Assembly: GCF_000159635.1 (NCBI RefSeq)
Contig: NZ_GG667191.1
Span: forward strand, 510,217 to 567,560
Direction of reading: 5' to 3'
DNA length: 57,344 nucleotides
Source: Corynebacterium lipophiloflavum DSM 44291
GTDB lineage: Bacteria; Actinomycetota; Actinomycetes; Mycobacteriales; Mycobacteriaceae
Positions 9,510 to 18,710 of the stretch are shown piece after piece (within the stretch, counting starts at the first letter, position 1; every line of letters begins with the position of its first letter). The notes beneath the pieces are model-generated. The model was not told the origin of the DNA. It worked only from the letters and a program-made list of their open reading frames with translations, and searched no databases. The position numbers were made by a program, and so were the translations under genes.

Positions 9510-10478
9510 GTGGAGTCGTTAAAAATGCTCGGCGTGAGCATGCCCGAGCTGTTGACCACGCTGTTTGTCATCGGCATCATTGCCGAATCCATGACAGCCG
9601 CCGTTGCCGCCGGGCGCGTGCGCTTGGACTTGTTCGGGGTGATCACTCTCGGTGCGCTGACCGCGCTCGGCGGTAGCACCGTGCGCGACGTCATCTTGGG
9701 TAACTACCCGTTGACCTGGGTCGACGAGCCGCGCTTCTTGCTGGCGACGGTAATTGCGTCCGTGGTGACCGTGCGGATCAACTGGCTGATGTACCAGCTG
9801 CGCAAGTTCTTCCTCGTCGCCGATGCCGTCGGCCTCGCGGCGTTCGTGGTGCTCGGTGTGCAGACCGCGCTTTCGCTCGGGCACGGGTTCATCATCGCTG
9901 CCGTGGCAGCCGTGACCACGGGTGTGTCTGGTGGTGTGATGCGAGACATCCTCTCCGGCCGGGTTCCGCTGGTCTTTCGTGAGGAGCTCTACGCCTCGAT
10001 CGCGGTGCTAGGCACAGTGGTTTACATGGGGCTGATGACAGTCGGATTGCCGGAATGGATTGTCACGATCGTGTCCGTGATCTTCGTGTTTGTCACGCGC
10101 CTGCTGTCGCTCCGGTTCAGGTGGTCGCTGCCGATCTTCGACTACGACGAGGAAAGAGCGGCGCAGATCGACCCCAGAGATGAGCTGGCCACCTTCGTGC
10201 GCAACCGCGGGCGCAAGATTCCCGGTGCGCGGCGCGTTTACCGCAAGGTGCGCATGGTCGCGGAGCAAGCGCCCGTGCGCCACAAGCGCAAGGGCAACAG
10301 CAAGGGGTTAGCGGATAAACCGCGGGGCGCGCGCAATCACCCAGGCGGCGCCAAGGGCAAGTGCGGTCAAGACAGCGGCGAGCGCGATCGACCCCGCGTT
10401 GGGTGCGGTTCGTGGAATTATGTCGCCGCCGATCTCCACCGTCTCGGTCAACGCCGCGTAGGTAAATCCGGCCACTAG
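9510..10478 (+). CDS. TRIC-type cation channel family protein (UPF0126/YadS)
   Basis: A 322-residue membrane protein with two repeated three-helix halves, each carrying the glycine-rich signature of the family: GALTALGGSTVRDVILGNYPLTW and TTGVSGGVMRDILSGRVPLVF. The fold corresponds to trimeric intracellular cation channels; potassium or counter-ion conduction is inferred for bacterial members. GTG 9510 or ATG 9525 could be the start. After about residue 255 the sequence becomes basic and low in hydrophobicity, and the last 57 codons (10308-10478) lie antisense to the end of the ABC permease gene. This tail is longer than usual for the family (about 200-250 residues) and may be accidental read-through. 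A second, frameshifted family member lies at 16402-17410. Confidence 0.8.
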   Translation: MESLKMLGVSMPELLTTLFVIGIIAESMTAAVAAGRVRLDLFGVITLGALTALGGSTVRDVILGNYPLTWVDEPRFLLATVIASVVTVRINWLMYQLRKFFLVADAVGLAAFVVLGVQTALSLGHGFIIAAVAAVTTGVSGGVMRDILSGRVPLVFREELYASIAVLGTVVYMGLMTVGLPEWIVTIVSVIFVFVTRLLSLRFRWSLPIFDYDEERAAQIDPRDELATFVRNRGRKIPGARRVYRKVRMVAEQAPVRHKRKGNSKGLADKPRGARNHPGGAKGKCGQDSGERDRPRVGCGSWNYVAADLHRLGQRRVGKSGH

Positions 10479-11015
10479 GCCACCGATCACAGTGGCGGCC
10501 ATGAGGATTGCAAACGCCCCGCGGTTCCTGCCGGCAATCCCGGTGGCGATGCCCACCATCGCCGCGACGACGAAGAGGGCAAAGGTGAGAAGCACGGTCA
10601 GCGTGATCGTCGTGGCGTTCTGGCCGGCGTTGTCCACCATGTAGGGCTCGCCGTTGGTGTCGACAAACGGGGTGTCGCCCTGGGTGATCAGCAGGACGTC
10701 GTAAAGCCGGTACCAGGGGTTGTTCGTCCACATCACCTGGCCGGCGACGACGTTTGCTGCCGTCAGGATGACCGCGCTGATCGCGCTGAAGACGGCCGCA
10801 CCGCCGAGCCAGCGGCCGTAGCTCGCCCCGAGCTGGTTGAGCGTTGCCCACTTGTCGGCGAAGTAGGCAGTCAGCCCGGAGAGCACAATTGCGGACAGGA
10901 GTGTCCACGTCGTGCCGTCGCCGGCGTAGAAGCGGCCTGCTGCGCCCGCCGCCGCGGCCAGTGCGATGACGCCAATGGTGAGGAGGAAACTGTGGGGACC
11001 GAGGAAGAGCTTCAT
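10308..11015 (-). CDS. ABC transporter membrane subunit (putative)
   Basis: A 235-residue hydrophobic protein with about six predicted helices (SFLLTIGVIALAAAAGAAG, GGAAVFSAISAVILTAANVVAG, LTVLLTFALFVVAAMVGIA, AFAILMAATVIGGLVAGFTY, SIALAAVLTALALGAAWVI among them). It has no recognised catalytic motif. Its place directly behind a GntR regulator and an ABC ATPase indicates that it is the membrane partner of that ATPase; the substrate is unknown. ATG 11015 follows an AAAGG ribosome site and gives MKLFLGPHSFLL; a longer frame to 11042 would overlap the ATPase. Its 3' end overlaps the convergent TRIC-family gene by 171 bases. Confidence 0.7.
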   Translation of the reverse strand: MKLFLGPHSFLLTIGVIALAAAAGAAGRFYAGDGTTWTLLSAIVLSGLTAYFADKWATLNQLGASYGRWLGGAAVFSAISAVILTAANVVAGQVMWTNNPWYRLYDVLLITQGDTPFVDTNGEPYMVDNAGQNATTITLTVLLTFALFVVAAMVGIATGIAGRNRGAFAILMAATVIGGLVAGFTYAALTETVEIGGDIIPRTAPNAGSIALAAVLTALALGAAWVIARAPRFIR

Positions 11016-11022
11016 AACGGTG

Positions 11023-11718
11023 TTAGGCCTTTCGGGTAGCAAGCAGGTCGATGAGTTCGGTGTCGTTCGGGTAGCTCAGCTCGATGCCGTCGGCGCCATC
11101 ACAGGGTTCGGCGAGCTGCGCGCGAAGCGTCGGCCCCAGGGACTGGGCAGCAATCACGTCGCGGCCCGCGATCAGCTTGTCGACGTCCTCTTTACGCCCC
11201 GTGAGCACCGGAAATGATGTCCGGGCGTCGTCAAGCAGCAGCGGCTGCGAGATATCGCAGTCGAAGACGCGGATGACGCGGTCGGCGAGCCCCGCCAAAT
11301 CCTCGCTGCGGTGCGACGCCATGATGACCACGCGGGTTTCGTCGGCTGCGACGAAATCGATCAGGTCGTTGCGCAGCCGGGCTCGCGTGGCTGCGTCGAG
11401 GCCGTCGAAGGGCTCGTCGAGAAGAAGCAATGGTTTTTCTGCGGCGAGAGCGAGGGCGAAGGTGAGCTCGCGCCGTTGGCCGACGGAGAGCTTGCTGAGA
11501 CGCGTGGAGGTGTCAAACGGCAGAGTGAGGGCGGCGCGCGGTGTTGCCTCGCGGGCCCAGGCGATGTGGTCAGCGACGGTACGGCCAGCGAAGAGGGCGT
11601 CGGCGGCCGCGGGGACATATGCCGCGTCGGGGCCGATCAGTGAGCGCAGGTAGTAGGTCTTGCCGGCGGCGTTGGGGCCGATCAAGGCGCTAATACCGGG
11701 GGAGTGGTGGATGGTCAT
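11023..11718 (-). CDS. ABC transporter ATP-binding subunit
   Basis: A 231-residue ATPase with Walker A (GPNAAGKTYYLR), signature (LSVGQRREL), Walker B (PLLLLDEPFDGLD) and the switch histidine (MASHRSED). The protein starts only 12 residues before Walker A, so it lacks much of the usual N-terminal beta sheet. Where the Q-loop glutamine is expected the sequence reads AYVPAAADALF, with no Gln. Stop and start abut as TAAATG with the preceding GntR gene, so the three genes (GntR, ATPase, permease) form a tight operon. Such YtrA-type operons often respond to cell-wall stress, but the substrate here cannot be told from sequence. Confidence 0.88.
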   Translation of the reverse strand: MTIHHSPGISALIGPNAAGKTYYLRSLIGPDAAYVPAAADALFAGRTVADHIAWAREATPRAALTLPFDTSTRLSKLSVGQRRELTFALALAAEKPLLLLDEPFDGLDAATRARLRNDLIDFVAADETRVVIMASHRSEDLAGLADRVIRVFDCDISQPLLLDDARTSFPVLTGRKEDVDKLIAGRDVIAAQSLGPTLRAQLAEPCDGADGIELSYPNDTELIDLLATRKA

Positions 11719-12069
11719 TTACGAGTTCTCCTGGGTGATCATCGCGGTGAGTTCCTCGGTTGAGATGCCAAGTTGCTTGGCCTCGTGCACAAGGGGGGTG
11801 ATGAAGGTGTTGTAGAAAGCGTCGCGGCGGGTGCGCAGGACTTGTTCGCGCGCGGTGGGTAGCACGAACATGCCCAAGCCCCGGCGCTTTTCCAGCAGGC
11901 CTTCTTGCTGGAGTTCGGTGAGTGCTTTGGCGGAGGTGGTGGGGTTGACGGAGTGGAAGTGGGACAACTCATTGGTTGACGGGGCACGCTCGCCGGGGCC
12001 GAGTTGCCCGGATGCGATGAGATCGCGGAGCTGATCAGCGATCTGCATGTATATGGGTTTACCACTCAT
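11719..12069 (-). CDS. GntR-family (YtrA subfamily) transcriptional regulator
   Basis: A 116-residue regulator: a winged HTH (PIYMQIADQLRDLIASGQL, RAPSTNELSHFHSVNPTTSAKAL, LQQEGLLEKRRGLGMFV) plus a short helical tail of about 40 residues, the layout of the YtrA group. These proteins are usually encoded first in an ABC transporter operon and repress it, and that is the arrangement here. ATG 12069 (MSGKPIYMQ) is chosen because it sits 7 nt after TATGGT with a perfect TTGACA -35 upstream; an in-frame GTG-class start at 12081 would lie inside the promoter. It is divergent from trpS. Confidence 0.88.
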   Translation of the reverse strand: MSGKPIYMQIADQLRDLIASGQLGPGERAPSTNELSHFHSVNPTTSAKALTELQQEGLLEKRRGLGMFVLPTAREQVLRTRRDAFYNTFITPLVHEAKQLGISTEELTAMITQENS

Positions 12070-12076
12070 GTGGATA

Positions 12077-12106
12077 ACCATATAACCCGTGGGCTGAGCG
12101 TGTCAA
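12077..12106 (-). promoter_or_regulatory. Promoter of the GntR-ABC operon
   Basis: On the minus strand a consensus TTGACA (12101-12106) is followed after 18 nt by TATGGT (12077-12082), which ends 7 nt before the ATG. The -35 lies within a small dyad, GAGCG-TGTCAA-CGCTC (12096-12111), and the -10 lies in a GGTTATATGGTTAT direct repeat; either could be the GntR protein's own operator. Confidence 0.6.
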
Positions 12107-12116
12107 CGCTCACCGC

Positions 12117-12122
12117 TAGAAT
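12117..12122 (+). promoter_or_regulatory. Leaderless-type -10 for trpS
   Basis: TAGAAT ends 8 nt before the trpS ATG at 12131. The -35 region is poor. The small dyad at 12096-12111 lies between this box and the divergent GntR promoter. Confidence 0.45.
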
Positions 12123-12124
12123 GA

Positions 12125-13141
<1,017 letters not shown>

Positions 13142-13236
13142 CTGCCACCCCGTTGGCAAACTCGCTGGCAAAACTTGCCCTAAACTGTGTTCCCACAGGT
13201 AAAAATTAAGCAAACCCGAACATGGAAGGACAGCTT

Positions 13237-14325
13237 ATGGCGACCTCCACCGCGCCCCGCAAGGCGTACCAGGACGAGCAGGGCATTGAGCGAGCGAGCA
13301 AGCAGCAGGACAACGGGCCTGCCGACAAGGTGGCCAAGAAGTCCCCGTTCGTGGCGCACCTGCTGCGCATGAACGAGCGCTTTGCCAAGGAAGGGGGAAA
13401 TCAACTCTCCGCGGGCATTACGTACTTCTCGGTGCTGGCGTTGTACCCGCTCGCCATGCTCCTCTTCGCCGGCATGGGTTTCTTTCTTGCTAATCGCCCG
13501 GAGTTGATCGAGCAGATCCGGACGCAGCTCGACAACTCGCTCGGCGGGGAGGTCGGCGGCGTGATATCGCAGTTAATCGACTCCGCGATCGCGCAGCGCG
13601 GCGCCGTCGCCGGTATCGGTTTGCTCACCACTTTGTGGTCCGGTCTTGGCTGGATGAATAACCTGCGCGTCGGCATTTCCGCGATGTGGAAGCTCGACGC
13701 CAACGAGGGTGGCAACTTCATCATGAAGAAGCTGTGGGACCTGCTCGGCCTGATCGGGCTGATCCTCCTGTTCATTCTCGCCTTCGCGGTGACCGCGATC
13801 GGTACATCGTCGTTTACGAGCGACGTCATGGACCACTTCGGGCTGGGTAACTTCCCCGGCGCCCGCTTCGTCGTCTGGCTCATCGGACTTGCCGTGGGTA
13901 TCTTCGCCAACTTCCTCGTGATGGCGTGGCTGGTCATTTTCATGCCGCGCACGAAGGTGCCGTGGCGCTCCGGGCTCAAGGGCGCGCTACTCGGCGCTTT
14001 CGCCTTCGAGCTGATCAAACAGTTCGCCACCGTGATCGTCAGCTCCGCCACGAAAAACCCGGCCGGCGCGATCTTCGGCCCGATCATCGCGCTGATGGTC
14101 GTGCTCTACCTCATCTGGCGTGTGGTGCTCTACGTTTCAGCATGGACCGCAACCACCGAGGAATCCCTGGCCATGCAAAAGACCGAGGTGCCTGAGCCCG
14201 CAGTGATTAACGTGCGCGCGGCTGCCGCGACCCAGGCCAAGCCGGTCAAGGGAACCGCTATCGGCGTCGGTGCTGCCCTCGGCGCCCTCGGTGTCGGCCT
14301 GATGTCGTTGCTAACGCGCGACTAG
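13237..14325 (+). CDS. YihY/BrkB family inner-membrane protein
   Basis: A 362-residue membrane protein of the YihY (formerly ribonuclease BN/BrkB) family. After about 45 basic cytoplasmic residues come the family core and about six helices: GGNQLSAGITYFSVLALYPLAMLLFAG, GAVAGIGLLTTLWSGLGWMNNLR, LGLIGLILLFILAFAVTAIG and the LPWRSGLKGALLGAFAFELIKQF-like region, followed by IFGPIIALMVVLYLIWRVVLY. The C-terminal tail ends in a glycine-rich segment. The family has no proven molecular function; the old RNase BN assignment was wrong. ATG 13237 follows GGAAGG with 7-nt spacing and is preferred over the ATG at 13222. The last 68 bases overlap the convergent carboxypeptidase gene. Confidence 0.85.
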   Translation: MATSTAPRKAYQDEQGIERASKQQDNGPADKVAKKSPFVAHLLRMNERFAKEGGNQLSAGITYFSVLALYPLAMLLFAGMGFFLANRPELIEQIRTQLDNSLGGEVGGVISQLIDSAIAQRGAVAGIGLLTTLWSGLGWMNNLRVGISAMWKLDANEGGNFIMKKLWDLLGLIGLILLFILAFAVTAIGTSSFTSDVMDHFGLGNFPGARFVVWLIGLAVGIFANFLVMAWLVIFMPRTKVPWRSGLKGALLGAFAFELIKQFATVIVSSATKNPAGAIFGPIIALMVVLYLIWRVVLYVSAWTATTEESLAMQKTEVPEPAVINVRAAAATQAKPVKGTAIGVGAALGALGVGLMSLLTRD

Positions 14326-15523
14326 CAATGATCCCAGCGCCGGCAAGGGCGAGAACCGCGCCCACAATCAACACCGGCAACCACGGCCGGGCCCGAGAGT
14401 AGGGCTCTGCCTGAGCTTCGGCCACCGCGGCCCCGCCAGGGGCTTCAGCGGTGGCCGTCGGCGTTTGCAACGCGGTAGGCGCCTGGGAGGAAGCAGCCTC
14501 GAGCGTGGCCACGGACGTGCCGGGGTCAAACCTGTAGGACTCGTGGAGCAGCTGCTGTGCTTGCTGCCAGGCTCGGGCCTTGTTCACGGTGGTGTCGAGG
14601 ACAACGGCCACGAGGCGCCGGCCGTCGTGGTTCACAGCGCCGACGAAGGTGTGGTTGGCGTCGTCGGTATAACCGGTCTTGCCGCCGATGCCCTCGGGAT
14701 CGTTGAGGTAGAGCGCGTTGTCGTTCCACAGCTCGAAGCCGGGAAGGTCGTCGAAACCGGGGAAGGGATACGACTGCGTGTCGACGATCCGAGCAAACGT
14801 CTCGTTGCCAAACGCAGCGCGGTAGGCGAGCGCCATATCCCACGCGGAGCTCGACATGCCGGGGCGATCCAGGCCGGTGTAGGTAGCCACCCGGGTGTCA
14901 TTCATGCCGAGTTGCTGCGCCAGCGCATTGACCTTTTGTAAAGTCGCCTCGTCGCCGCCGAGCTCTTGTGCCAGGGCGTGCGCGGTGTCGTTGCCCGAGG
15001 CCATCAGCAGGCCGTGGAGTAAGTCGTTGACCGTGTACACACCGCCGGCGCCGATGCCCGCCGCGGACCCTTCCATATTCGCCGATTCAGCGCTAACGGT
15101 GACCTGCTTGTCCAGGGGTAGTTCGTCGATAGCCACGAGCGCGAGGAGCACTTTGATGATGGACGCGGGACGGTAACGGCCGTGGGGGTCTTTCATCGCC
15201 ACAACCTCTCCGGTGTCCAGGTCCGCAACCAGCCATGCGGAGGCGAGGACTTCCTCGCCGACGGCGAAGCCATCGGGGGTGCTCACGCCGCACGGGCCCT
15301 GGTAGCCGACGGGCAGCGGGGTGGGGCTGCCGGCGGCCGCTGCCTCCGAAGTCGTTCGCGGCTCCGGCGGCCACGTGGCGTGCGGGCAGCCGTCGGTATT
15401 CGGCATGGATTCGCGCGCTGAGGTCGTCGGCGTGGATTCCTCCTGGGTCCATGCGGCGGGTTGGGCCGCGCCGATCAGGGTCGCGCAGGCGAGAAGGGTC
15501 GCAGTTCGTCGTGTGGTACGCAT
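14258..15523 (-). CDS. dacC: D-alanyl-D-alanine carboxypeptidase (PBP5-like, serine type)
   Basis: A 421-residue low-molecular-mass penicillin-binding protein that removes terminal D-Ala from peptidoglycan pentapeptides outside the membrane. The active-site triad is complete: SIIK at 121-124, SGN at 176-178 and KTG at 282-284. The N-terminus (MRTTRRTATLLACATLIGAAQPAAW) is a Sec signal peptide; a single hydrophobic helix near the C-terminus (LPVLIVGAVLALAGAGIIAS) followed by basic residues gives C-terminal anchoring. Between them is an Ala/Thr/Pro-rich linker. ATG 15523 has TAAAGT 8 nt upstream (leaderless type). The 3' end overlaps yihY antisense by 68 bases. The symbol is by analogy with corynebacterial annotation. 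Confidence 0.9.
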   Translation of the reverse strand: MRTTRRTATLLACATLIGAAQPAAWTQEESTPTTSARESMPNTDGCPHATWPPEPRTTSEAAAAGSPTPLPVGYQGPCGVSTPDGFAVGEEVLASAWLVADLDTGEVVAMKDPHGRYRPASIIKVLLALVAIDELPLDKQVTVSAESANMEGSAAGIGAGGVYTVNDLLHGLLMASGNDTAHALAQELGGDEATLQKVNALAQQLGMNDTRVATYTGLDRPGMSSSAWDMALAYRAAFGNETFARIVDTQSYPFPGFDDLPGFELWNDNALYLNDPEGIGGKTGYTDDANHTFVGAVNHDGRRLVAVVLDTTVNKARAWQQAQQLLHESYRFDPGTSVATLEAASSQAPTALQTPTATAEAPGGAAVAEAQAEPYSRARPWLPVLIVGAVLALAGAGIIASRALATTSGRHRGRRGQHRRR

Positions 15524-15589
15524 TGCGGCGAACTTTACGCCCGTCAGATACACCGGGGGCGCTTTGCGGTGCGCATTGATGGCTTCCGG

Positions 15590-15608
15590 TGAGGATAGCC
15601 TCACCGAA
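15590..15608. promoter_or_regulatory. DtxR-like iron box before the VIT1 transporter gene
   Basis: TGAGGATAGCCTCACCGAA matches the 19-bp DtxR consensus TTAGGTTAGCCTAACCTAA at 15 of 19 positions, including the central TAGCCT, and is itself a dyad (GGTGAGG/CCTCACC). It lies 74 bases before the VIT1 start and 67 bases before the divergent dac start. DtxR is the iron-dependent master regulator of corynebacteria; a link to an iron/manganese transporter is plausible but unproven. Confidence 0.6.
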
Positions 15609-15681
15609 GAACGTCATGACCTGCGTAAACTTAGGCTTTCCACGCTTGCGCGCATGGTGGTGCAGGAGCAAGATATCGACT

Positions 15682-16395
15682 ATGTCAACGAAAGAAACGC
15701 AAGGTGCTCCGGCGAGCGTGGGCCTGAACGAACAACTCAACAAGCTGCGCGCCGCAGTGCTCGGCGCCAACGACGGCATCGTCTCCACTTCGGCCGTCGT
15801 TGTCGGTGTGGCGGGCGCCACCTCGGACATCAGGGCGGTCGCGACGGCCGGCATTGCGGCCGTCATCGGCGGCGCTGTGTCGATGGCGCTGGGGGAGTAC
15901 GTCTCCGTGTCCTCTCAGCGCGATACCGAGCGCGCCTACATCGCCAAGGAAACAGCACTGCACAACGCCGATCCGGACAGCGAGTTCGCCCACCTTGTCG
16001 CCGCCTACGAGGCGACGGGACTGAGCCGGGAAACGGCGACCCAGGCAGCCACAGAGCGCACCGCTGCCGATCCGCTCAAGGCGCACCTCGAGGTCCACTA
16101 TGGCATCAACGAAGAGGACCTGGTCAACTCCTGGTCCGCGGCCATCGCCTCCTTCATCGCGTTTTCGCTGGGCGCGTTGCTCCCGCTGGCGGCCGTGTTG
16201 CTTCCACCGGATGCGTGGCGGGTGCCAGTGACGTTCGTGGTCACCCTCCTCGCCCTCGCGATCACGGGAGCGGTGTCGGCGCGAATCGGCGGCGCAGATC
16301 CGAAGCGCGCCGTGCTCCGGCTCGTTATCGGCGGCGCGCTCGGCCTGGCGGTGACCTTCGGAGTCGGCTGGGCCTTCGGCACCACGGAGCTTTAA
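15682..16395 (+). CDS. VIT1/CCC1-family iron or manganese transporter
   Basis: A 237-residue membrane protein of the vacuolar-iron-transporter family. The N-terminal signature LNKLRAAVLGANDGIVSTSAVVVGVAGA is nearly diagnostic, followed by AAVIGGAVSMALGEYVSVSSQRDTE, a cytoplasmic segment rich in Glu and His that could bind metal, and three more helices to the C-terminus (IASFIAFSLGALLPLAAVL, VTFVVTLLALAITGAVSA, LVIGGALGLAVTFGVGWAFG). Bacterial members are thought to export or sequester Fe2+ or Mn2+. ATG 15682 gives MSTKETQGAPAS; AGGAG lies 14 nt upstream. The DtxR-like box upstream suggests iron control. Confidence 0.9.
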   Translation: MSTKETQGAPASVGLNEQLNKLRAAVLGANDGIVSTSAVVVGVAGATSDIRAVATAGIAAVIGGAVSMALGEYVSVSSQRDTERAYIAKETALHNADPDSEFAHLVAAYEATGLSRETATQAATERTAADPLKAHLEVHYGINEEDLVNSWSAAIASFIAFSLGALLPLAAVLLPPDAWRVPVTFVVTLLALAITGAVSARIGGADPKRAVLRLVIGGALGLAVTFGVGWAFGTTEL

Positions 16396-16401
16396 GGCAC
16401 A

Positions 16402-17410
16402 CTAGCGCGGCTCGCGCTTCTGCTTGCCGTCGCCCTCGGCCAAGTGCATGGCGAGTATGCCGGCCAGTTCCGGGTCGGACAGGATCAGCTCGACGAGCCC
16501 CTCTTGGACTTCTTTCTGGTCCACGGCGGGGGCGGAGTCGGCGTAGGACGTGCCGTCTTTGTCAAAGCCAAACCCGTTGCCGCCGGTGTAGGCGGCAACG
16601 CGCGCCTCGGCGTCCTCGCGCGTGCCGGGGGCACTCGCGTTGTCGCTGAGCTCGCGGGCCTGAACTCGGCTGAGCGTGGCGTGGCGCCAGTCCCGCACCC
16701 GCTCGGGCTCAATCTTGTGCACCCCGCGCTTCGCCGCAGCGGCAAGCTGCGATGCGGTGGTGTTGACTGGGGCGAACTGCGGGGACGTGGGCACGCGCCA
16801 GTCGCGGTAGTAGGCGATCATGGAAATGGTGAAGCTGGTCAGCGGACCCGCCACCGCGCCGAGCGCGAGGTGGCCCGTGTTCACGCCGATGAGCGTGACG
16901 ACGGCACCTGCGATCGCGGGCACCACCGTTGGCTGATTGTTGCCGAACACCGCAGGTTCGCGTCCGATCAGAACGTCGCGGATCATGCTTCCGCCCGTGG
17001 CGGTGAACACGCCCATCATGATCGTCGGCAGAACCGGCAACCCCGAACGTGATCGCCTTGAACGCGCCGACTGAGGCCCACAGTGAGGAGATGAGCGCGT
17101 CACCGTGGTCGCGCACCTTTTCCCAGGTGTTGCCCTTGAAGTAGGTAAAGCGCGCGATCAGTGCACCCGTGAACGCGAGGATCAGGTAGGCGGGTTCTCT
17201 CATCGCGGCGACGGTGCCCTCGTTGATGAGGACGTCGCGAAGCATGCCCCCGCCGAGCGCCGAGACCATCGCGATGAACAGGAAGCCGACGATGTCGTAG
17301 CCGCGCTGCCGAGCAATCGTTCCGCCGATCGTGCCCATGATGAGCACGCCACTTAAGTCAAGCCAGTGATAGATGGATTCAATGATCGGATCGACCTGAT
17401 CGGGAGTCAT
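16402..17410 (-). pseudogene. TRIC-type cation channel family protein, frameshifted
   Basis: Two reading frames together encode one UPF0126/TRIC protein with a disordered C-terminal tail. The first (from ATG 17410) runs through ALGGGMLRDVLINEGTV and ends its family match at FKAITFGVAG. The second continues with LPVLPTIMMGVFTATGGSMIRDVLIGREP, helices and a charged tail ending near DPELAGILAMHLAEG. Removing one G from the four-base run at 17041-17044 joins them as TFGLPVLPT, so a +1 insertion is the simplest cause. It may be a real frameshift or a sequencing error. TATGAT lies 8 nt before the start, so the gene still has a leaderless-type promoter. It is paralogous to 9510-10478. Confidence 0.85.
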
Positions 17411-17449
17411 AGCCCGCCATCATAGGACGCGTTGTCTACGCGGCGGGGC

Positions 17450-18688
17450 CTAGAACTTGGAGAAGCGCTTGATCAGCTGGTTTTCCATATCTGCCCAGGT
17501 TTGCGCCTTGTCTGAAAAAGGCGCGGTGGGGACGTAGCCGCTGGCCTCGGTGGAGCCGAGCATGTAGGCGAGGTAGTCCTGCATGCGGGGGTTGGCCAGC
17601 AGCAGGGAGTTCAGAGAGTCATCCTTCGCCCAGTCGGCGGCGTCGGCGAGTAGCTCGTAGGCCTTGGACATCTGGGCGGTGTCGACAGCGTCAGGGCCCT
17701 TCTCAATGTCGGCGGCAAGGCCGTTGAAGGAATACGCGTTGTCCGGGTGAACGGTGACCTCGAGCTCGCCCGCGTTAGCGAGGTTGACCAGGTCCGGCCA
17801 GGTGGACACCCCGGCAAGCTCGTGGTCGTCGTTTTCCACCATCCACCGCAGCATGTGCTTGCCGGAGGGGAAGGTGAAAATCTCGCCGTACTTGCCCAAA
17901 AACACCGGCGCCGTGCCGAGGTAGGTGCGCAACGTGTACACGCTTGTGCCCTGCATGGTGATCTTCACCGGGTCAATGCCCGCGTTAAACCACGCGGAGT
18001 CGTCGTAAGGGTCGGCGCTCGCGGCGCGCCTGTGCGCCTCCTCCTTTTCCCGCTCGGCATCTGCTGCCCGTGCGCTCTGGGCGGCGGCGATGCGCTCTTC
18101 CGCGGCGGAAACGGCGCCTTCGCCCAACGACGCCTCATCGACGACCTGGACGCTCGCGTCGAGCGAGTGGACAACGTCCGCCCAGTTCGCTAGCACGGCC
18201 CGGCCGACCCCGGACCATTCGCTCAACCCGTTTTCGCCCGCGTAGTGTTCCGACCCGCGCGCAACGTTGCCCAGCACGGAGTGGGAGGCGAAGAAGATCT
18301 GGGCCTCACCGGCGGCGGTGACATCGGCAAGAGAACGCGAGATGCGGAACACTTTGTCGAGCTTGGAGACGTTTTCGTGGCTCGGCCGCCCGGCGAGATA
18401 AGCGGGGGCGCCGACGATATCGTAGAAGTTTCTGTCCTCGGGCACGACCCGGTCGTCGCCCTGGGAGTTAAACCGCGCCCACTGCGGGTGATCCGTTAGG
18501 TCGTGCGGCGCGCCCGAGTCAAGGAAGGCCAGCATGTGGGCCGGGGAGGCGAAGACGAGGACCGAGGTCTCATCGCCGAGAAACGCCTGCCACTGCGTCC
18601 CGTTTTCCTTCCAAGCCGGGGCCCACAGGGTGCAGAAATCGCCCTGGGTGAGTGACAGTGTGACCGGAACAATCGCGCGGGTGCTCAT
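17450..18688 (-). CDS. Conserved hypothetical corynebacterial protein with internal duplication
   Basis: A 412-residue soluble, acidic protein without recognised enzyme motifs, signal peptide or membrane segment. Two parts look alike. Residues of about 5-75 include VLVFASPAHMLAFL then a W about 16 residues later (DHPQWARF). Residues of about 245-320 include IFTFPSGKHMLRWM then a W (VSTWPDLV). Between them is a predicted coiled-coil stretch rich in Ala, Glu and Arg (AEERIAAAQSARAADAERE). Proteins of this type appear in other corynebacteria as hypothetical. TAGAGT lies 8 nt before ATG 18688, suggesting leaderless translation. Function unknown. Confidence 0.7.
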   Translation of the reverse strand: MSTRAIVPVTLSLTQGDFCTLWAPAWKENGTQWQAFLGDETSVLVFASPAHMLAFLDSGAPHDLTDHPQWARFNSQGDDRVVPEDRNFYDIVGAPAYLAGRPSHENVSKLDKVFRISRSLADVTAAGEAQIFFASHSVLGNVARGSEHYAGENGLSEWSGVGRAVLANWADVVHSLDASVQVVDEASLGEGAVSAAEERIAAAQSARAADAEREKEEAHRRAASADPYDDSAWFNAGIDPVKITMQGTSVYTLRTYLGTAPVFLGKYGEIFTFPSGKHMLRWMVENDDHELAGVSTWPDLVNLANAGELEVTVHPDNAYSFNGLAADIEKGPDAVDTAQMSKAYELLADAADWAKDDSLNSLLLANPRMQDYLAYMLGSTEASGYVPTAPFSDKAQTWADMENQLIKRFSKF

Positions 18689-18710
18689 GGTGGAAAACTC
18701 TACTCAACCC

